Shown: positions 19,183-27,503, numbered from the stretch's first letter. The stretch is DNA of 64,000 bases from Komarekiella delphini-convector SJRDD-AB1 (GCF_014831675.1 NZ_VJXY01000020.1:62001-126000); one strand, 5' to 3'. Numbers and translations are program-made. The notes: generated by a model not told the origin, from the letters alone.

Positions 19183-19505
19183 AGAAATATCGAGAGTGTA
19201 TTCGGCAATTAATTACAGAATATGCTGAGCGTGTCGCATCTAATAATGAAATTGAAGCCCAAACAATTTTTGATGTAGAAAAAGATCATTATCAACTGAT
19301 ATATATTGGTTGGCAAAATAAACGTAGGGTTTTTGGCCCTGTAATGCATTTTGATATCAAAGACGGTAAGATTTGGATTCAATGGAATGGTACAGAAGAG
19401 GATGTAGGTGAGCAACTAGTAGCGATGGGAGTACCAAAACAGGATATCGTAGTTGGGTTTCATCCACCCTATGTGCGACAGTATACAGATTATGCTGTGG
19501 GTTAA
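19170..19505 (+). CDS. xisI: XisI-family protein (fdxN element excision controlling factor type)
   Basis: 111 aa and full length: MADLKKYRECIRQLITEYA, then the HYQLIYIGWQNKRRVFGPVMHFDIKDGKIWIQWNGTE core and the terminal VVGFHPPYVRQYTDYAVG. In Anabaena, XisH and XisI are needed together with recombinase XisF to excise the fdxN element. Most copies in cyanobacteria lie far from any such element, and their role is unclear; a toxin-antitoxin-like pairing has been suggested. Here the start overlaps the 3' end of the decayed xisH, so XisI is an orphan partner. Confidence 0.92.
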   Translation: MADLKKYRECIRQLITEYAERVASNNEIEAQTIFDVEKDHYQLIYIGWQNKRRVFGPVMHFDIKDGKIWIQWNGTEEDVGEQLVAMGVPKQDIVVGFHPPYVRQYTDYAVG

Positions 19506-19514
19506 AAAAAGTTT

Positions 19515-19600
19515 GAGGCCAGTCTAGAATTGCTGGATCATCTACTTCTCGTAAACCAACATCCTGAACGCGAAGTAAGTCAAGATTTGGTTGACGCAGA
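19515..19600 (-). pseudogene. Fragment of a DUF5615 PIN-like protein gene
   Basis: On the minus strand this stretch encodes RQPNLDLLRVQDVGLREVDDPAILDWPQ, which looks like the central strand-helix part of DUF5615 (Mut7-C/PIN-like) toxin-family proteins. Upstream the frame is closed by a stop, and the catalytic N-terminus (LADENF type) and C-terminus (LLTHD type) are missing. I read it as a decayed remnant. The call rests on about 28 residues only. Confidence 0.45.
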
Positions 19601-19682
19601 AATAACTAATTTCTGCTGGAGTAACAACAATCGTAACTGAACTCAAATGCGATCGCATCAAAGGTTATGGGTCGCGCAAATT

Positions 19683-19742
19683 GTCTTAATGGTTTTTTAC
19701 GCGCCCTATATGCGGCAATATACAGATTATGCTGTGGGTTAA
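19683..19742 (+). pseudogene. Remnant of a second xisI copy (C-terminal end)
   Basis: The frame ending at TAA 19740-19742 reads VFYAPYMRQYTDYAVG. It closely matches the last residues of the intact xisI (VGFHPPYVRQYTDYAVG), and the DNA from CTATATGCGGCAATATACAG onward is nearly identical to 19469-19505. No more of the gene is recognisable, so this is the 3' scrap of a duplicated xisI. Confidence 0.7.
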
Positions 19743-19770
19743 AGACCGAAGAACGTTTATCTATAAAAAT

Positions 19771-19966
19771 AGGACTTACGCATTGACAGGAAAGCTCAAA
19801 CATGGATGATTTGAAAAACCACATCTGTCGTAGGGGCAATACCCTGCGGGAAGCCGCTTTGCGTCTACATGAATTGCCCCTACAGTAATGGTCTATTTAC
19901 CATCAAAGAATGATTGTTATTTACGTTGATACACAACATAATTCTTTTGTGCAGTGTGTAAGTCCT
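19771..19966. mobile_element. MITE-like element with AGGACTTACGCA / TGTGTAAGTCCT ends
   Basis: Imperfect terminal inverted repeats AGGACTTACGCATTGA (19771) and GCAGTGTGTAAGTCCT (ending 19966), flanked by T...A, in a 196-bp element without coding capacity. Inside is a near-palindrome (GTAGGGGCAATACC...GAATTGCCCCTAC, about 19831-19882) containing the common CCCTGCGGGAAGCCGC repeat. It sits between the decayed xis region and the glutathione transferase gene. Confidence 0.65.
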
Positions 19967-20026
19967 AAAAAAGTTAAAGACTAGTTGAGTTCGGATAACA
20001 ATGAGCCGCCAGAGGAGAAAATTTTT

Positions 20027-20668
20027 ATGATCGTTGTGCATCATCTTAACAACTCGCGATCGCAGCGCGTGCTATGGCTGCTTGAGGAATTGGGTATCGA
20101 ATACGAGATCAAGTACTACGAACGCGATGCGAAGACGATGCTAGCACCGGAGTCGCTGCGCCAAGTTCATCCGCTCGGCAAGTCACCGGTGATCACAGAT
20201 GCAGATCTTACGGTGGCGGAGTCGGGCGCGATTATTGAATACATAATAGATCGCTACGGTAATGGTCGGCTAGTCCCGCCATCGGGTACACCAGAGCGTC
20301 TGCGTTACACGTATTGGCTGCATTACGCCGAAGGTTCTGCAATGCCACTGCTGGTGATGAACCTCATTTTCAACCGTTTTGGAATAGCGGATAGCAGCGC
20401 GATGGATGCATTCATCGCGCCCCAGATTAAGCTTCACTTTGACTACATAGAAAGCGAACTTGGTAAGAGTACGTGGTTTGTAGGCGAAGAATTCACCGCC
20501 GCCGATATCCAAATGAGCTTTCCTCTCGAAATGATCGCCACGCTTCCCGAACAGATTGAGAGCCGACCAAAAATCAAGGAATTTTTAGAGCGCATTCATG
20601 CACGCCCTGCTTACAAACGCGCCCTCGAACGTGGAGGTAAATACGACTTCGCTAACAGTATTCAATAA
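20027..20668 (+). CDS. Glutathione S-transferase family protein
   Basis: 213 aa from the ATG at 20027. It has GAGGAG ten bases upstream, so I prefer it to the TTG at 19985. The N-terminal thioredoxin-like domain shows VVHHLNNSRSQRVLWLLEELGIEYE, with Ser/Asn at the catalytic position, and the glutathione-site HPLGKSPVI...VAESGAIIEYI. The C-terminal helical domain has the WFVGEEFTAADIQMSFPLE N-capping motif. It conjugates glutathione to electrophiles or reduces peroxides in the cytosol; the substrate is unknown. Codon choice is GC-richer (many GCG, CTG, GTG, CCG) than in the neighbours, suggesting transfer, perhaps from a proteobacterium. Confidence 0.9.
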   Translation: MIVVHHLNNSRSQRVLWLLEELGIEYEIKYYERDAKTMLAPESLRQVHPLGKSPVITDADLTVAESGAIIEYIIDRYGNGRLVPPSGTPERLRYTYWLHYAEGSAMPLLVMNLIFNRFGIADSSAMDAFIAPQIKLHFDYIESELGKSTWFVGEEFTAADIQMSFPLEMIATLPEQIESRPKIKEFLERIHARPAYKRALERGGKYDFANSIQ

Positions 20669-20720
20669 TTCTTGTACCCTGATTTTAGATTTCAGATTCA
20701 ATAGCCTATAACCTCGCTCC

Positions 20721-20743
20721 GAGACGTTGCATTGCAACGTCTC
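20721..20743. repeat. GTAGAGACGTT-family palindrome, short copy
   Basis: GAGACGTTGC...GCAACGTCTC palindrome between the GST gene and the DUF1995 gene, lying at the convergent 3' ends, where it could also act as a weak bidirectional terminator. Confidence 0.8.
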
Positions 20744-20825
20744 TACACGTATGAAATCTGTGCTTCTGCCGGCATCAAATGAGGTAGCAGATGACAAAAT
20801 CTCTCCCTGCTACCTCTGCTTTCTT

Positions 20826-21569
20826 CTAACTACTCAATGCCTTAAAAAACCTTTGCAAACTCTTGAACACATTGGGTTTTTTCGCAGGTACAGCGTCGGT
20901 TGTTTGTGATTGTCCCTTCGTAAGGATGATATCTAACTCATCACCTGATGGTTTTTTGGGTAATTCGGCAATTCTTTGATATTCGCCGTTGGTTTCCAGC
21001 CAAACTTCCCACTGTCCTGGATAGCAGCGATATACGGCAGTTTCATCGTCTACCGGGCGGAGGTAATAGGCGGATTCAATAGTACTAATAAAACGATCGC
21101 GGATTTTTCTGGCTGCATAACCAATACCCACAACTCCAGAATCTTCTAGGCGAGGATTTAACATGACTAAAGGCCGTGAGCCGATGACTTCACACAACTT
21201 TTCTAGCTGTGGTACTTCCACGGAAGTAGGGGCAATAAATAAAAAGATTTCATCCTCTGGCTGAATTTTTGCCTCTAAGGAGGCAGCCCTACCTGTACCA
21301 ATATCCTCAATTTTAAATGGTGCATCTGCCCAATCACGGCGGGCTAGAGCAGCACCACCAGCATCGGCAAAGAAAATTTTCAAGCGGGAATCATAAGCTG
21401 TAAAAACTGGCAGAAATTGCTCTGCTACTGTCATGGGTTTGAGTTCTGGGAATAGGAACTCAACTTGTAGGCGAGTCTGCCCATCTGCCAAGGCTGCTTG
21501 GGTAGCTACACGAGATTGGGCGATCGCATCTTCAAGACTGTTGGGAAGTTCACTCATATTCTGTATCAT
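20826..21569 (-). CDS. DUF1995 family protein
   Basis: 247 aa; MSELPNS four codons in (21557) is an equally plausible start. It matches the DUF1995 family conserved in cyanobacteria and plastids: PNSLEDAIAQSRVATQAALADGQTRLQVEFLFPEL at the N-terminus, IFFADAGGAALARRDW, then VMLNPRLEDSGVVGIGYAARKIRDRFISTIESAYYLRP and GQWEVW. Plant relatives have been linked to photosystem assembly (LPA3-type); the cyanobacterial function is unproven. The C-terminal 25 residues (GQSQTTDAVPAKKPNVFKSLQRFFKAL) form a basic amphipathic tail. It lies just downstream of menF (33-bp gap) and may be cotranscribed with it. Confidence 0.85.
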   Translation of the reverse strand: MIQNMSELPNSLEDAIAQSRVATQAALADGQTRLQVEFLFPELKPMTVAEQFLPVFTAYDSRLKIFFADAGGAALARRDWADAPFKIEDIGTGRAASLEAKIQPEDEIFLFIAPTSVEVPQLEKLCEVIGSRPLVMLNPRLEDSGVVGIGYAARKIRDRFISTIESAYYLRPVDDETAVYRCYPGQWEVWLETNGEYQRIAELPKKPSGDELDIILTKGQSQTTDAVPAKKPNVFKSLQRFFKALSS

Positions 21570-21601
21570 ACTGAAGTGTCTACTCCCATTGTTTCAGTAG
21601 T

Positions 21602-23014
21602 TCACACTAATGCTTTCAGTAAAGCCTGAAGTTTGAGTTGCACCTCTGCAAACTCTTTATCAGGATCAGAACCGGCAACGATACCAGCACCTGCGTAAAG
21701 TCTAGCGCGATCGCCATCTATCAGTGCTGAACGAATTCCGACAATAAACTCGCAGTTCCCCTCAGAGTCTATCCAACCTAGAGGCGCGGCATATAAACCC
21801 CTCTCAAAGCTTTCATAGCGCCGAATTTCGGCACAGGCAACATCTCGTGCTGCACCAGCAACGGCTGGTGTAGGATGCAGTTGAGCGACAATCTTTAACG
21901 GGTGTACGTTGGCAGGAACAATGGCGCTGATTGGTGTCCATAAATGCTGAATATTAGATAATTGTCGCAAGCGCGGGGCTAATACTTGAGGTAATACACC
22001 CAGTTGGGATAAGCGCTGAGTAATGAAATCAATTACTAGCAAATGTTCATGTCTTTCTTTTTCACTATTTAATAAACGATTGGCATTGGCAGCATCTTCA
22101 GCGGGTGTTTTACCTCGTGGTGCAGAACCAGCCAAAGCATCGGTGATTAACTGTTGATTATTAATACTAATTAATCGTTCTGGACTTGCACCAATAAAAT
22201 TTTGCCCTTTACCATTACTTGTGGAAAAAATATAACAATTAGGATGTATTTGCCTGAGATTATTTAATGATTTGAATAAGTTAAAATTACTACTTGATCT
22301 CACATCTAGCGTATCTGCTAGTACAATCTTACTTAAATGACTAGAACGGATTTTTTCCAAAGCAGAAAATACTGAACGTTTAAATTGAGTTGCATTTGTG
22401 ACGGATTTCTTACGGAAGTTTGCCGGAAAACAATCAATATGGGGATAAGATTCTAAAGACTGGAGAAATTCAATTTTTCCCCGCATAGTCTGCAATACTC
22501 TTTGAATATTTACGCTGGCATTGATAATTGTATTCGTTACTAATATACAACGCTGATTTTTCACAGCTACTTGCCAGCGTGGTAAGAAAACGGTAGCAGA
22601 TGGAAATGGATAATCTGCTTGGGTATTTTTGTCAAAAAAGCTGAAATAACAAAAAAAGTGAGGCCCAGAAAAAGGTTGATTAGCGTTACCAAAGTTAATT
22701 ATATTTTTTAGACAAGATTTGATAAAATACTCAGCTTTAGTAAAACGTTCTATGCCATCAATTTGTAATTTTGTTACAGTATCAATTGCCGCGATCGCTT
22801 CTCCTTTACCTTTATGCTCAAAGTAAAAATTTATTTCATTTACTTGTGTAAGTTTATTTAATACAACTAAAGGGTCAACCAAGTCAATCTCTTGAGAGAT
22901 ACTGACAATTTGCCTGCTATTATTTTTGAGGCACTTTTCTTGCACTGCTAACAGAAATTGATATAAATCTTTGTGCTCTACAAAGGAGTTACTACGACAT
23001 GGTGAAACTGTCAT
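21602..23014 (-). CDS. menF: Isochorismate synthase MenF
   Basis: Converts chorismate to isochorismate, the first committed step of phylloquinone (vitamin K1) synthesis, in the cytosol. 470 aa, with a divergent N-terminal half and the chorismate-binding domain at the C-terminus: SHLSKIVLADTLDVRS, NFIGASPERLIS, DALAGSAPRGKTPAED, SEKERHEHLLVIDFI, LHPTPAVAGAARD and ERGLYAAPLGWIDSEG...YAGAGIVAGSDPDKEF. These are the standard active-site and magnesium-binding segments. It is transcribed divergently from menA and shares a 300-bp upstream region with it. Confidence 0.95.
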   Translation of the reverse strand: MTVSPCRSNSFVEHKDLYQFLLAVQEKCLKNNSRQIVSISQEIDLVDPLVVLNKLTQVNEINFYFEHKGKGEAIAAIDTVTKLQIDGIERFTKAEYFIKSCLKNIINFGNANQPFSGPHFFCYFSFFDKNTQADYPFPSATVFLPRWQVAVKNQRCILVTNTIINASVNIQRVLQTMRGKIEFLQSLESYPHIDCFPANFRKKSVTNATQFKRSVFSALEKIRSSHLSKIVLADTLDVRSSSNFNLFKSLNNLRQIHPNCYIFSTSNGKGQNFIGASPERLISINNQQLITDALAGSAPRGKTPAEDAANANRLLNSEKERHEHLLVIDFITQRLSQLGVLPQVLAPRLRQLSNIQHLWTPISAIVPANVHPLKIVAQLHPTPAVAGAARDVACAEIRRYESFERGLYAAPLGWIDSEGNCEFIVGIRSALIDGDRARLYAGAGIVAGSDPDKEFAEVQLKLQALLKALV

Positions 23015-23320
23015 GGATCTAAAGTAAATTTTTTTTAAGTTAACTTCCTAAAGTGTAATTAATCGTGGTCGTATTTCTACAGGTAACATATTAAGTCGCC
23101 ATTTCACCAGCGTGTGGTTTGCCTTGTTTGTGGTGTTCCCAGACCATGACAAGCCAAGCTCAGTTTTGATCTGCAACATGAGGGTGAGTGTTAGTAACGC
23201 CAGGTTAAACAGCCATGATAAAATTAGCAGTTTTTTGTACCTCATTAGTATCTAGCGTCTCTGTAAATCATAAAATCTAACATGTGAGTAATATTCGGGT
23301 AATTTAATTAATCACGACTG
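23015..23320. promoter_or_regulatory. Divergent menF-menA intergenic region
   Basis: About 306 bp between menF (-) and menA (+), presumably holding both promoters. A 65-codon minus-strand frame at 23048-23245 with one hydrophobic stretch has no family resemblance and I do not call it. No repeat element or RNA gene was seen. Confidence 0.5.
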
Positions 23321-24217
23321 ATGACTACCAAGCAGATTTTATATCCCAACACTAAGTTATGGATGGCGGCGATTAAACCGCCGATGTACAGCGTTGCCAT
23401 CATGCCCATTTGGGTAGGAACAGCAGTAGCATTTGCCGAAACTAAAATTTTTAATGGTGCAGTATTTTCTACTTTTGTAACTGCGGCAATTTTAATTCTG
23501 GCGTGGGAAAATATTAGTAATGATGTCTTTGATTCAGAAACAGGGATTGATCAAAATAAACACCATTCTCTGGTGAACTTAACCGGCAATAAATCATTAA
23601 TATTTTGGTTAGGAAACTTGTGTTTAGGTTTGGGATTGCTGTGCATATTAGCGATCGCAACTTGGCAACAAGACCCAACTATCATTGGCATAATTCTGCT
23701 TTGCTGTGCATTGGGCTACACATACCAAGGGCCGCCCTTTCGCTTAGGATATCAAGGTTTAGGCGAGATTATTTGCTTTTTCGCCTTTGGCCCCTTGGCA
23801 GTAGCAGCAGCATATTACAGCCAAACCCAAACTTGGTCAATCACGAGTTTAGCAGCCTCAATAATTGTCGGCATTGTCACAAGTTTAATTTTATTTTGCT
23901 CACACTTTCACCAAGTAAAGGATGATATAGCCGCCGGCAAGCGATCGCCTATCGTTCGTCTAGGAACTGCAAAAGCTGCTCAACTCCTAATTTGGTTTAC
24001 TGCTAGTATTTATCCCCTCACCTTACTGTTTGTACTATGGGGATTTTTTCCAGTTTGGACGTTGCTAAGTTGGTTGAGTTTACCCTTTGCCATCAAACTA
24101 TGCCGTCATGTCCAAAAAAATCATCACCAGCCAGAAAAAGTTAGTAACTGTAAATTCATCGCCGTAGGCGTGCATTTCTGGAGTTGCTTACTATTAGGTT
24201 TGGGATTTATGCTTTAG
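23321..24217 (+). CDS. menA: 1,4-dihydroxy-2-naphthoate phytyltransferase MenA
   Basis: UbiA-family membrane prenyltransferase that attaches the phytyl chain to 1,4-dihydroxy-2-naphthoate in phylloquinone synthesis. 298 aa with about eight to nine membrane helices. The prenyl-diphosphate/Mg motif NDVFD is at residues 67-71, followed by ETGIDQNKHHSLVNLTGN, and the second acidic motif is in FCSHFHQVKDDIAAGKRSP. GYTYQGPPFRLGYQGLGE is the typical loop. It is the first gene of a menA-menC-menE run on the + strand. Confidence 0.95.
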   Translation: MTTKQILYPNTKLWMAAIKPPMYSVAIMPIWVGTAVAFAETKIFNGAVFSTFVTAAILILAWENISNDVFDSETGIDQNKHHSLVNLTGNKSLIFWLGNLCLGLGLLCILAIATWQQDPTIIGIILLCCALGYTYQGPPFRLGYQGLGEIICFFAFGPLAVAAAYYSQTQTWSITSLAASIIVGIVTSLILFCSHFHQVKDDIAAGKRSPIVRLGTAKAAQLLIWFTASIYPLTLLFVLWGFFPVWTLLSWLSLPFAIKLCRHVQKNHHQPEKVSNCKFIAVGVHFWSCLLLGLGFML

Positions 24218-24256
24218 CAACTTTAGAAATTGTGAGATTTATCTTGGTGGATGTCC

Positions 24257-24320
24257 TTAGTCATTAGTCCTTGGTTATTTGTAATTACAAAGGACAAATG
24301 ACAAACAAATAACAAATGAC
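24257..24320. repeat. Short tandem repeats between menA and menC
   Basis: Tandem heptamers of the AGTCATT and ACAAATG types, partly inverted (TTAGTCATTAGTCC...GGACAAATGACAAAC), fill the menA-menC gap up to the GTG start of menC. They belong to the cyanobacterial STRR class. Confidence 0.7.
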
Positions 24321-24325
24321 ATTTA

Positions 24326-25363
24326 GTGACTTACAGATTTAAATTTCGTCCCTATAGACGTAGGTTTGTGCAATCTTTAACTACTAGTCACGGCATTTGG
24401 GATATTCGGGATGGGATTATCCTCCAGCTTACCGATGAAACAGGTAGAGACAGTTGGGGAGAAATTGCCCCCATTAGCTGGTTTGGTTCCGAAACCATAG
24501 AACAAGCTTTAGATTTTTGTCGCCAATTACCAGAGGAAATTACAGACGAGACAATTTTCTCCATTCCAGATGAGTTACCCGCTTGTCAATTTGGCTTTGA
24601 GTCAGCGCGGGAGATGGGGAGCACAGGAGATGGGGAGCACAGGAGATGGGGAGCACAGGAGAATCCCGATTTCCCCTCTGCCCCTCTGCCCCTCTGCCCC
24701 CCTGCTTCTACCTCCCTCACCTACAGTGCCTTATTGCCCGCTGGGGAAGCGGCTTTAAGTCAATGGGAAATGTTATGGCAGCAGGGATATCGCACGTTTA
24801 AATGGAAAATTGGTGTGTATGCGATCGCTCATGAACTAGAAATTTTTAACATACTTACGCATAGCTTACCAGCTTCTACAAAACTACGATTAGATGCTAA
24901 CGGCGGACTCAGTTATGAAGAGGCTAACTTATGGCTGTGGACTTGCGACAATCTCAAAGCAAATGAAGAAATATCCCTAGAAATTGAATTTATCGAACAA
25001 CCGCTACCTGTTGAGCAATTTCAGGGAATGCTGGAATTGAGTATGTTTTATGGGACTGCGATCGCTTTAGATGAGTCTGTCGCCACATTTAACCAACTCG
25101 TCACCTGTTATCAACAAGGTTGGCGAGATATTTTTGTTATTAAGCCTGCGATAGTCGGTTCACCATCGCGGCTACGACAATTTTGCCAACAGCATAAAAT
25201 TGATGCTGTATTTTCATCAGTCTTTGAAACTGCGATCGCAAGACAAGCAGCACTCCAACTAGCAGCAGAATTATCCCAACATAACAGAGCAGTTGGTTTT
25301 GGCATTAACCACTTTTTTGAACACAAAGAAACCTGGCTTCAAAGTCTATGGAACGACCTTTAG
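24326..25363 (+). CDS. menC: o-Succinylbenzoate synthase MenC, with in-frame repeat insertion
   Basis: Enolase-superfamily enzyme that dehydrates SHCHC to o-succinylbenzoate for phylloquinone. It starts with GTG at 24326 (VTYRFKFRPYRRRF). Catalytic elements are intact: KWK (FKWKIG), metal ligands Asp in LRLDANGG, Glu in EFIEQPL and Asp in IALDESV, and the second Lys in FVIKPAI. Residues about 96-128 (EMGSTGDGEHRRWGAQ...PLPLCPPAST) are low-complexity sequence encoded by GGGGAGCACAGGAGAT and CCCCTCTG tandem repeats. They interrupt an otherwise collinear protein between QFGFESA and LTYSALLPAGEA, but the frame is kept. The gene overlaps menE by 16 bp. Confidence 0.93.
   Translation: MTYRFKFRPYRRRFVQSLTTSHGIWDIRDGIILQLTDETGRDSWGEIAPISWFGSETIEQALDFCRQLPEEITDETIFSIPDELPACQFGFESAREMGSTGDGEHRRWGAQENPDFPSAPLPLCPPASTSLTYSALLPAGEAALSQWEMLWQQGYRTFKWKIGVYAIAHELEIFNILTHSLPASTKLRLDANGGLSYEEANLWLWTCDNLKANEEISLEIEFIEQPLPVEQFQGMLELSMFYGTAIALDESVATFNQLVTCYQQGWRDIFVIKPAIVGSPSRLRQFCQQHKIDAVFSSVFETAIARQAALQLAAELSQHNRAVGFGINHFFEHKETWLQSLWNDL
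24605..24712. repeat. Short tandem repeats inserted in menC
   Basis: Three copies of an 18-bp unit containing GGGGAGCACAGGAGAT are followed by a run of CCCCTCTG 8-mers. Similar G- and C-rich runs occur intergenically at 58077-58142 and within the acylase gene at 44234-44300. Confidence 0.85.
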
Positions 25364-26805
25364 ACTATCTTAAAAAACATGCTCATCACGATTGGCTGAT
25401 TGGTCATCACAGCCTTCAGTTTCATAAAATAGCTGAAGAATTATATTTAGAACTAACACACTTATCAGCATGTGAAACGCCACCAAAAATTATCTTAGCT
25501 GAACGCGAACCAATAAAGTTTTTAGCAAGTTTTATTGCTGCTTGTGCAGCTCATTGTCCAGTTTTTCTCTGTAACCCCGACTGGGGAAAACAAGAATTGC
25601 AACAAGTCTTTGATTTAGTACAGCCAGACATTATTTGGGGACTGGGGACTAGGGACTGGGGACTAGGGACTGGGGACTGGGAAGAAAAGACTACCCCTTC
25701 TCACCTATCTCCCACTCCCCCACTCCCCCACTCAGCACGGGCTAAACGCCCCGCTACCGTTAACATCACTCAGCACTCATCACTCATCATGATTCCCACA
25801 GGTGGCTCATCTGGAGAGATTAAATTTGCCATCCATACTTGGGAAACTCTGATGGCATCTGTCCAAGGATTTACAGAATATTTTCAGCTAAAACAAGTCA
25901 ACTCCTTTTGTGTATTACCGCTATATCACGTCAGTGGTTTGATGCAATTTATGCGCTCCTTCACAACCGGAGGACAGCTAGTTATTCTGCCATTCAAAAC
26001 ACTAGAATCTGGTCAAATACTCAATATTGAACAATCAAAGTTTTTCCTATCTTTAGTACCTACCCAGTTACAACGTCTTCTACAAAACTCAGAATTAACT
26101 GAGTGGCTAACCCAATTTCAAACTGTACTTTTGGGAGGTGCGCCAGCATGGAATGAACTGTTAGAAAAGGCGAGATTCCATTGCATCCGCTTAGCACCTA
26201 CATACGGTATGACAGAAACAGCTTCCCAAATTGCCACCCTCAAACCTGATGATTTTCTCAAAGGTCAAATAAGCAGTGGTCAGATTCTCCCTCATGCTCA
26301 TGTAACAATTTGCAATCAGCAAGGCGAAATTTTAAATTCAAATCAAATAGGAAATATTATTATTCAAGCTAAATCCTTAGCTATTGGTTATTATCAAACT
26401 GATAAAATACAAGATTATTTTCAAGTAGATGACTTAGGTTTTTTAGATAACCAAGGTTATTTAAATATTGTTGGGCGTAGTAGTGATAAAATTATTACAG
26501 GTGGTGAAAACATTTACCCAACAGAAATTGAATCAGCGATATTAGCAACTAAAACGGTTGCTGATATTTGTATTATTGGCATACCAGATAAACACTGGGG
26601 TCAAGCATTAACAGCTATTTATACACCTCAAAATCCAAATATCTCTACCTTAGAAATCCAAATCCTACTCAAAGACAAACTCAGCAAATTTAAAATCCCC
26701 AAACATTGGATTTCCTTGCAAAGCTTACCCCGCAACTCCCAAGGTAAAATCAACCGCCAGCAGCTACAGCAAATAGCCACAAAATTTCTAAATAACCTCT
26801 CTTGA
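25348..26805 (+). CDS. menE: o-Succinylbenzoate-CoA ligase MenE, with in-frame repeat insertion
   Basis: ANL-superfamily enzyme that activates o-succinylbenzoate to its CoA thioester using ATP. 485 aa. The AMP-binding P-loop is [12 protein letters not shown] (about residues 149-160); [14 protein letters not shown] and [34 protein letters not shown] (hinge) follow, and the C-terminal catalytic Lys is in [11 protein letters not shown]. Residues about 98-146 ([16 protein letters not shown]...[12 protein letters not shown]) are repeat-encoded and sit directly before the P-loop segment. The start overlaps menC by 16 bp, suggesting translational coupling. The 3' end overlaps the convergent menI gene by 18 bp. 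Confidence 0.93.
   Translation: MERPLDYLKKHAHHDWLIGHHSLQFHKIAEELYLELTHLSACETPPKIILAEREPIKFLASFIAACAAHCPVFLCNPDWGKQELQQVFDLVQPDIIWGLGTRDWGLGTGDWEEKTTPSHLSPTPPLPHSARAKRPATVNITQHSSLIMIPTGGSSGEIKFAIHTWETLMASVQGFTEYFQLKQVNSFCVLPLYHVSGLMQFMRSFTTGGQLVILPFKTLESGQILNIEQSKFFLSLVPTQLQRLLQNSELTEWLTQFQTVLLGGAPAWNELLEKARFHCIRLAPTYGMTETASQIATLKPDDFLKGQISSGQILPHAHVTICNQQGEILNSNQIGNIIIQAKSLAIGYYQTDKIQDYFQVDDLGFLDNQGYLNIVGRSSDKIITGGENIYPTEIESAILATKTVADICIIGIPDKHWGQALTAIYTPQNPNISTLEIQILLKDKLSKFKIPKHWISLQSLPRNSQGKINRQQLQQIATKFLNNLS
25637..25736. repeat. STRR1-type heptamers inserted in menE
   Basis: Tandem GGGGACT/GGGACTA heptamers (25637-25681) followed by CCCCACT-type heptamers (25707-25733), all inside the menE frame. 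The unit is the same as in the intergenic arrays at 3778 and 7522. Confidence 0.9.
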
Positions 26806-27234
26806 TTTTCTTCTCTCTGCGCCCTCAGCGTCTCTGCGGTTCGTTTCTAACCACCGAATAATCTCATTTGGCAATTCCTGCTTACTTCTACTACTCACCT
26901 CAATACAAACGTGTCTAGTAATTGCCTTAGCAACAACTACATCATCAACTGAAATTTCGTAAGCAATTTCAAACTTATCAATACCTAATTTTTGGGGCAT
27001 TAAGCTAACGGCTAACTTATCACCGCAAAACATTGGGCGCAAAAAATCAACATTAGCATGAACAATTGGAAAAGCTACAGATGAGCCAGTGAAAAAACCT
27101 TTGATATTAATACCTGATGTTTCTAGAGATTCTTCGTAAGCTTCATGACAAATACCCAAAACATTAGCAAAATAAACTACCCCAGCAGCATCAGTATCTT
27201 GAAAGTGAACTGTTCGATTATGAGTGAAAGGCAT
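26788..27234 (-). CDS. menI: 1,4-dihydroxy-2-naphthoyl-CoA hydrolase (hotdog thioesterase)
   Basis: Releases 1,4-dihydroxy-2-naphthoate from its CoA ester before MenA acts. 148 aa, single hotdog domain. The 4HBT active-site segment is [28 protein letters not shown], with the catalytic Asp (DTDAAG), as in the cyanobacterial Slr0204-type enzymes. Placement beside menE supports the phylloquinone assignment over a generic thioesterase. The last 17 residues ([16 protein letters not shown]) come from a common intergenic repeat (complement of CTCTGCGCCCTCAGCGTCTC) and run into the menE 3' end, so the original stop has probably been replaced. Confidence 0.88.
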   Translation of the reverse strand: MPFTHNRTVHFQDTDAAGVVYFANVLGICHEAYEESLETSGINIKGFFTGSSVAFPIVHANVDFLRPMFCGDKLAVSLMPQKLGIDKFEIAYEISVDDVVVAKAITRHVCIEVSSRSKQELPNEIIRWLETNRRDAEGAERRKSREVI

Positions 27235-27344
27235 CTTTCAAAATTTAAAGCATAAAAATAGCAGATAATAAACCTGCTCTACAATTTTACTGTAACTACA
27301 GTTATTAATTTAACGGTTATCAGTCAAGATAATTGGGTTTAAGG

Positions 27345-27503
27345 AGAACCACTAAGGGGGCGAGTACTTCCAACTGAAAACTAATAATCCAAAGCCGATT
27401 AGTGGCAGGTGCTATCTGGCAAGTTTAAATCCCCCACCATCCGCCTTGGTAACTGTTTACTGTTTACTGTTTACTGTTTACTGTTTACTGTTTACTGTTT
27501 ACT
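27345..27503. repeat. Interspersed repeat with terminal CTGTTTA heptamer array
   Basis: The segment CCAAAGCCGATTAGTGGCAG...TTTAAATCCCCCACC (27391-27437) recurs twice at 30700-30895. It is followed here by about eight tandem CTGTTTA heptamers. The array runs into the stop codon of the HopA1-family gene (TAA complement at 27499-27501). Confidence 0.85.

Noticed and set aside
23048-23245. 65-codon minus-strand frame with one hydrophobic stretch between menF and menA
   Set aside because: No family resemblance, and it occupies the divergent promoter region; a single hydrophobic segment is weak evidence.
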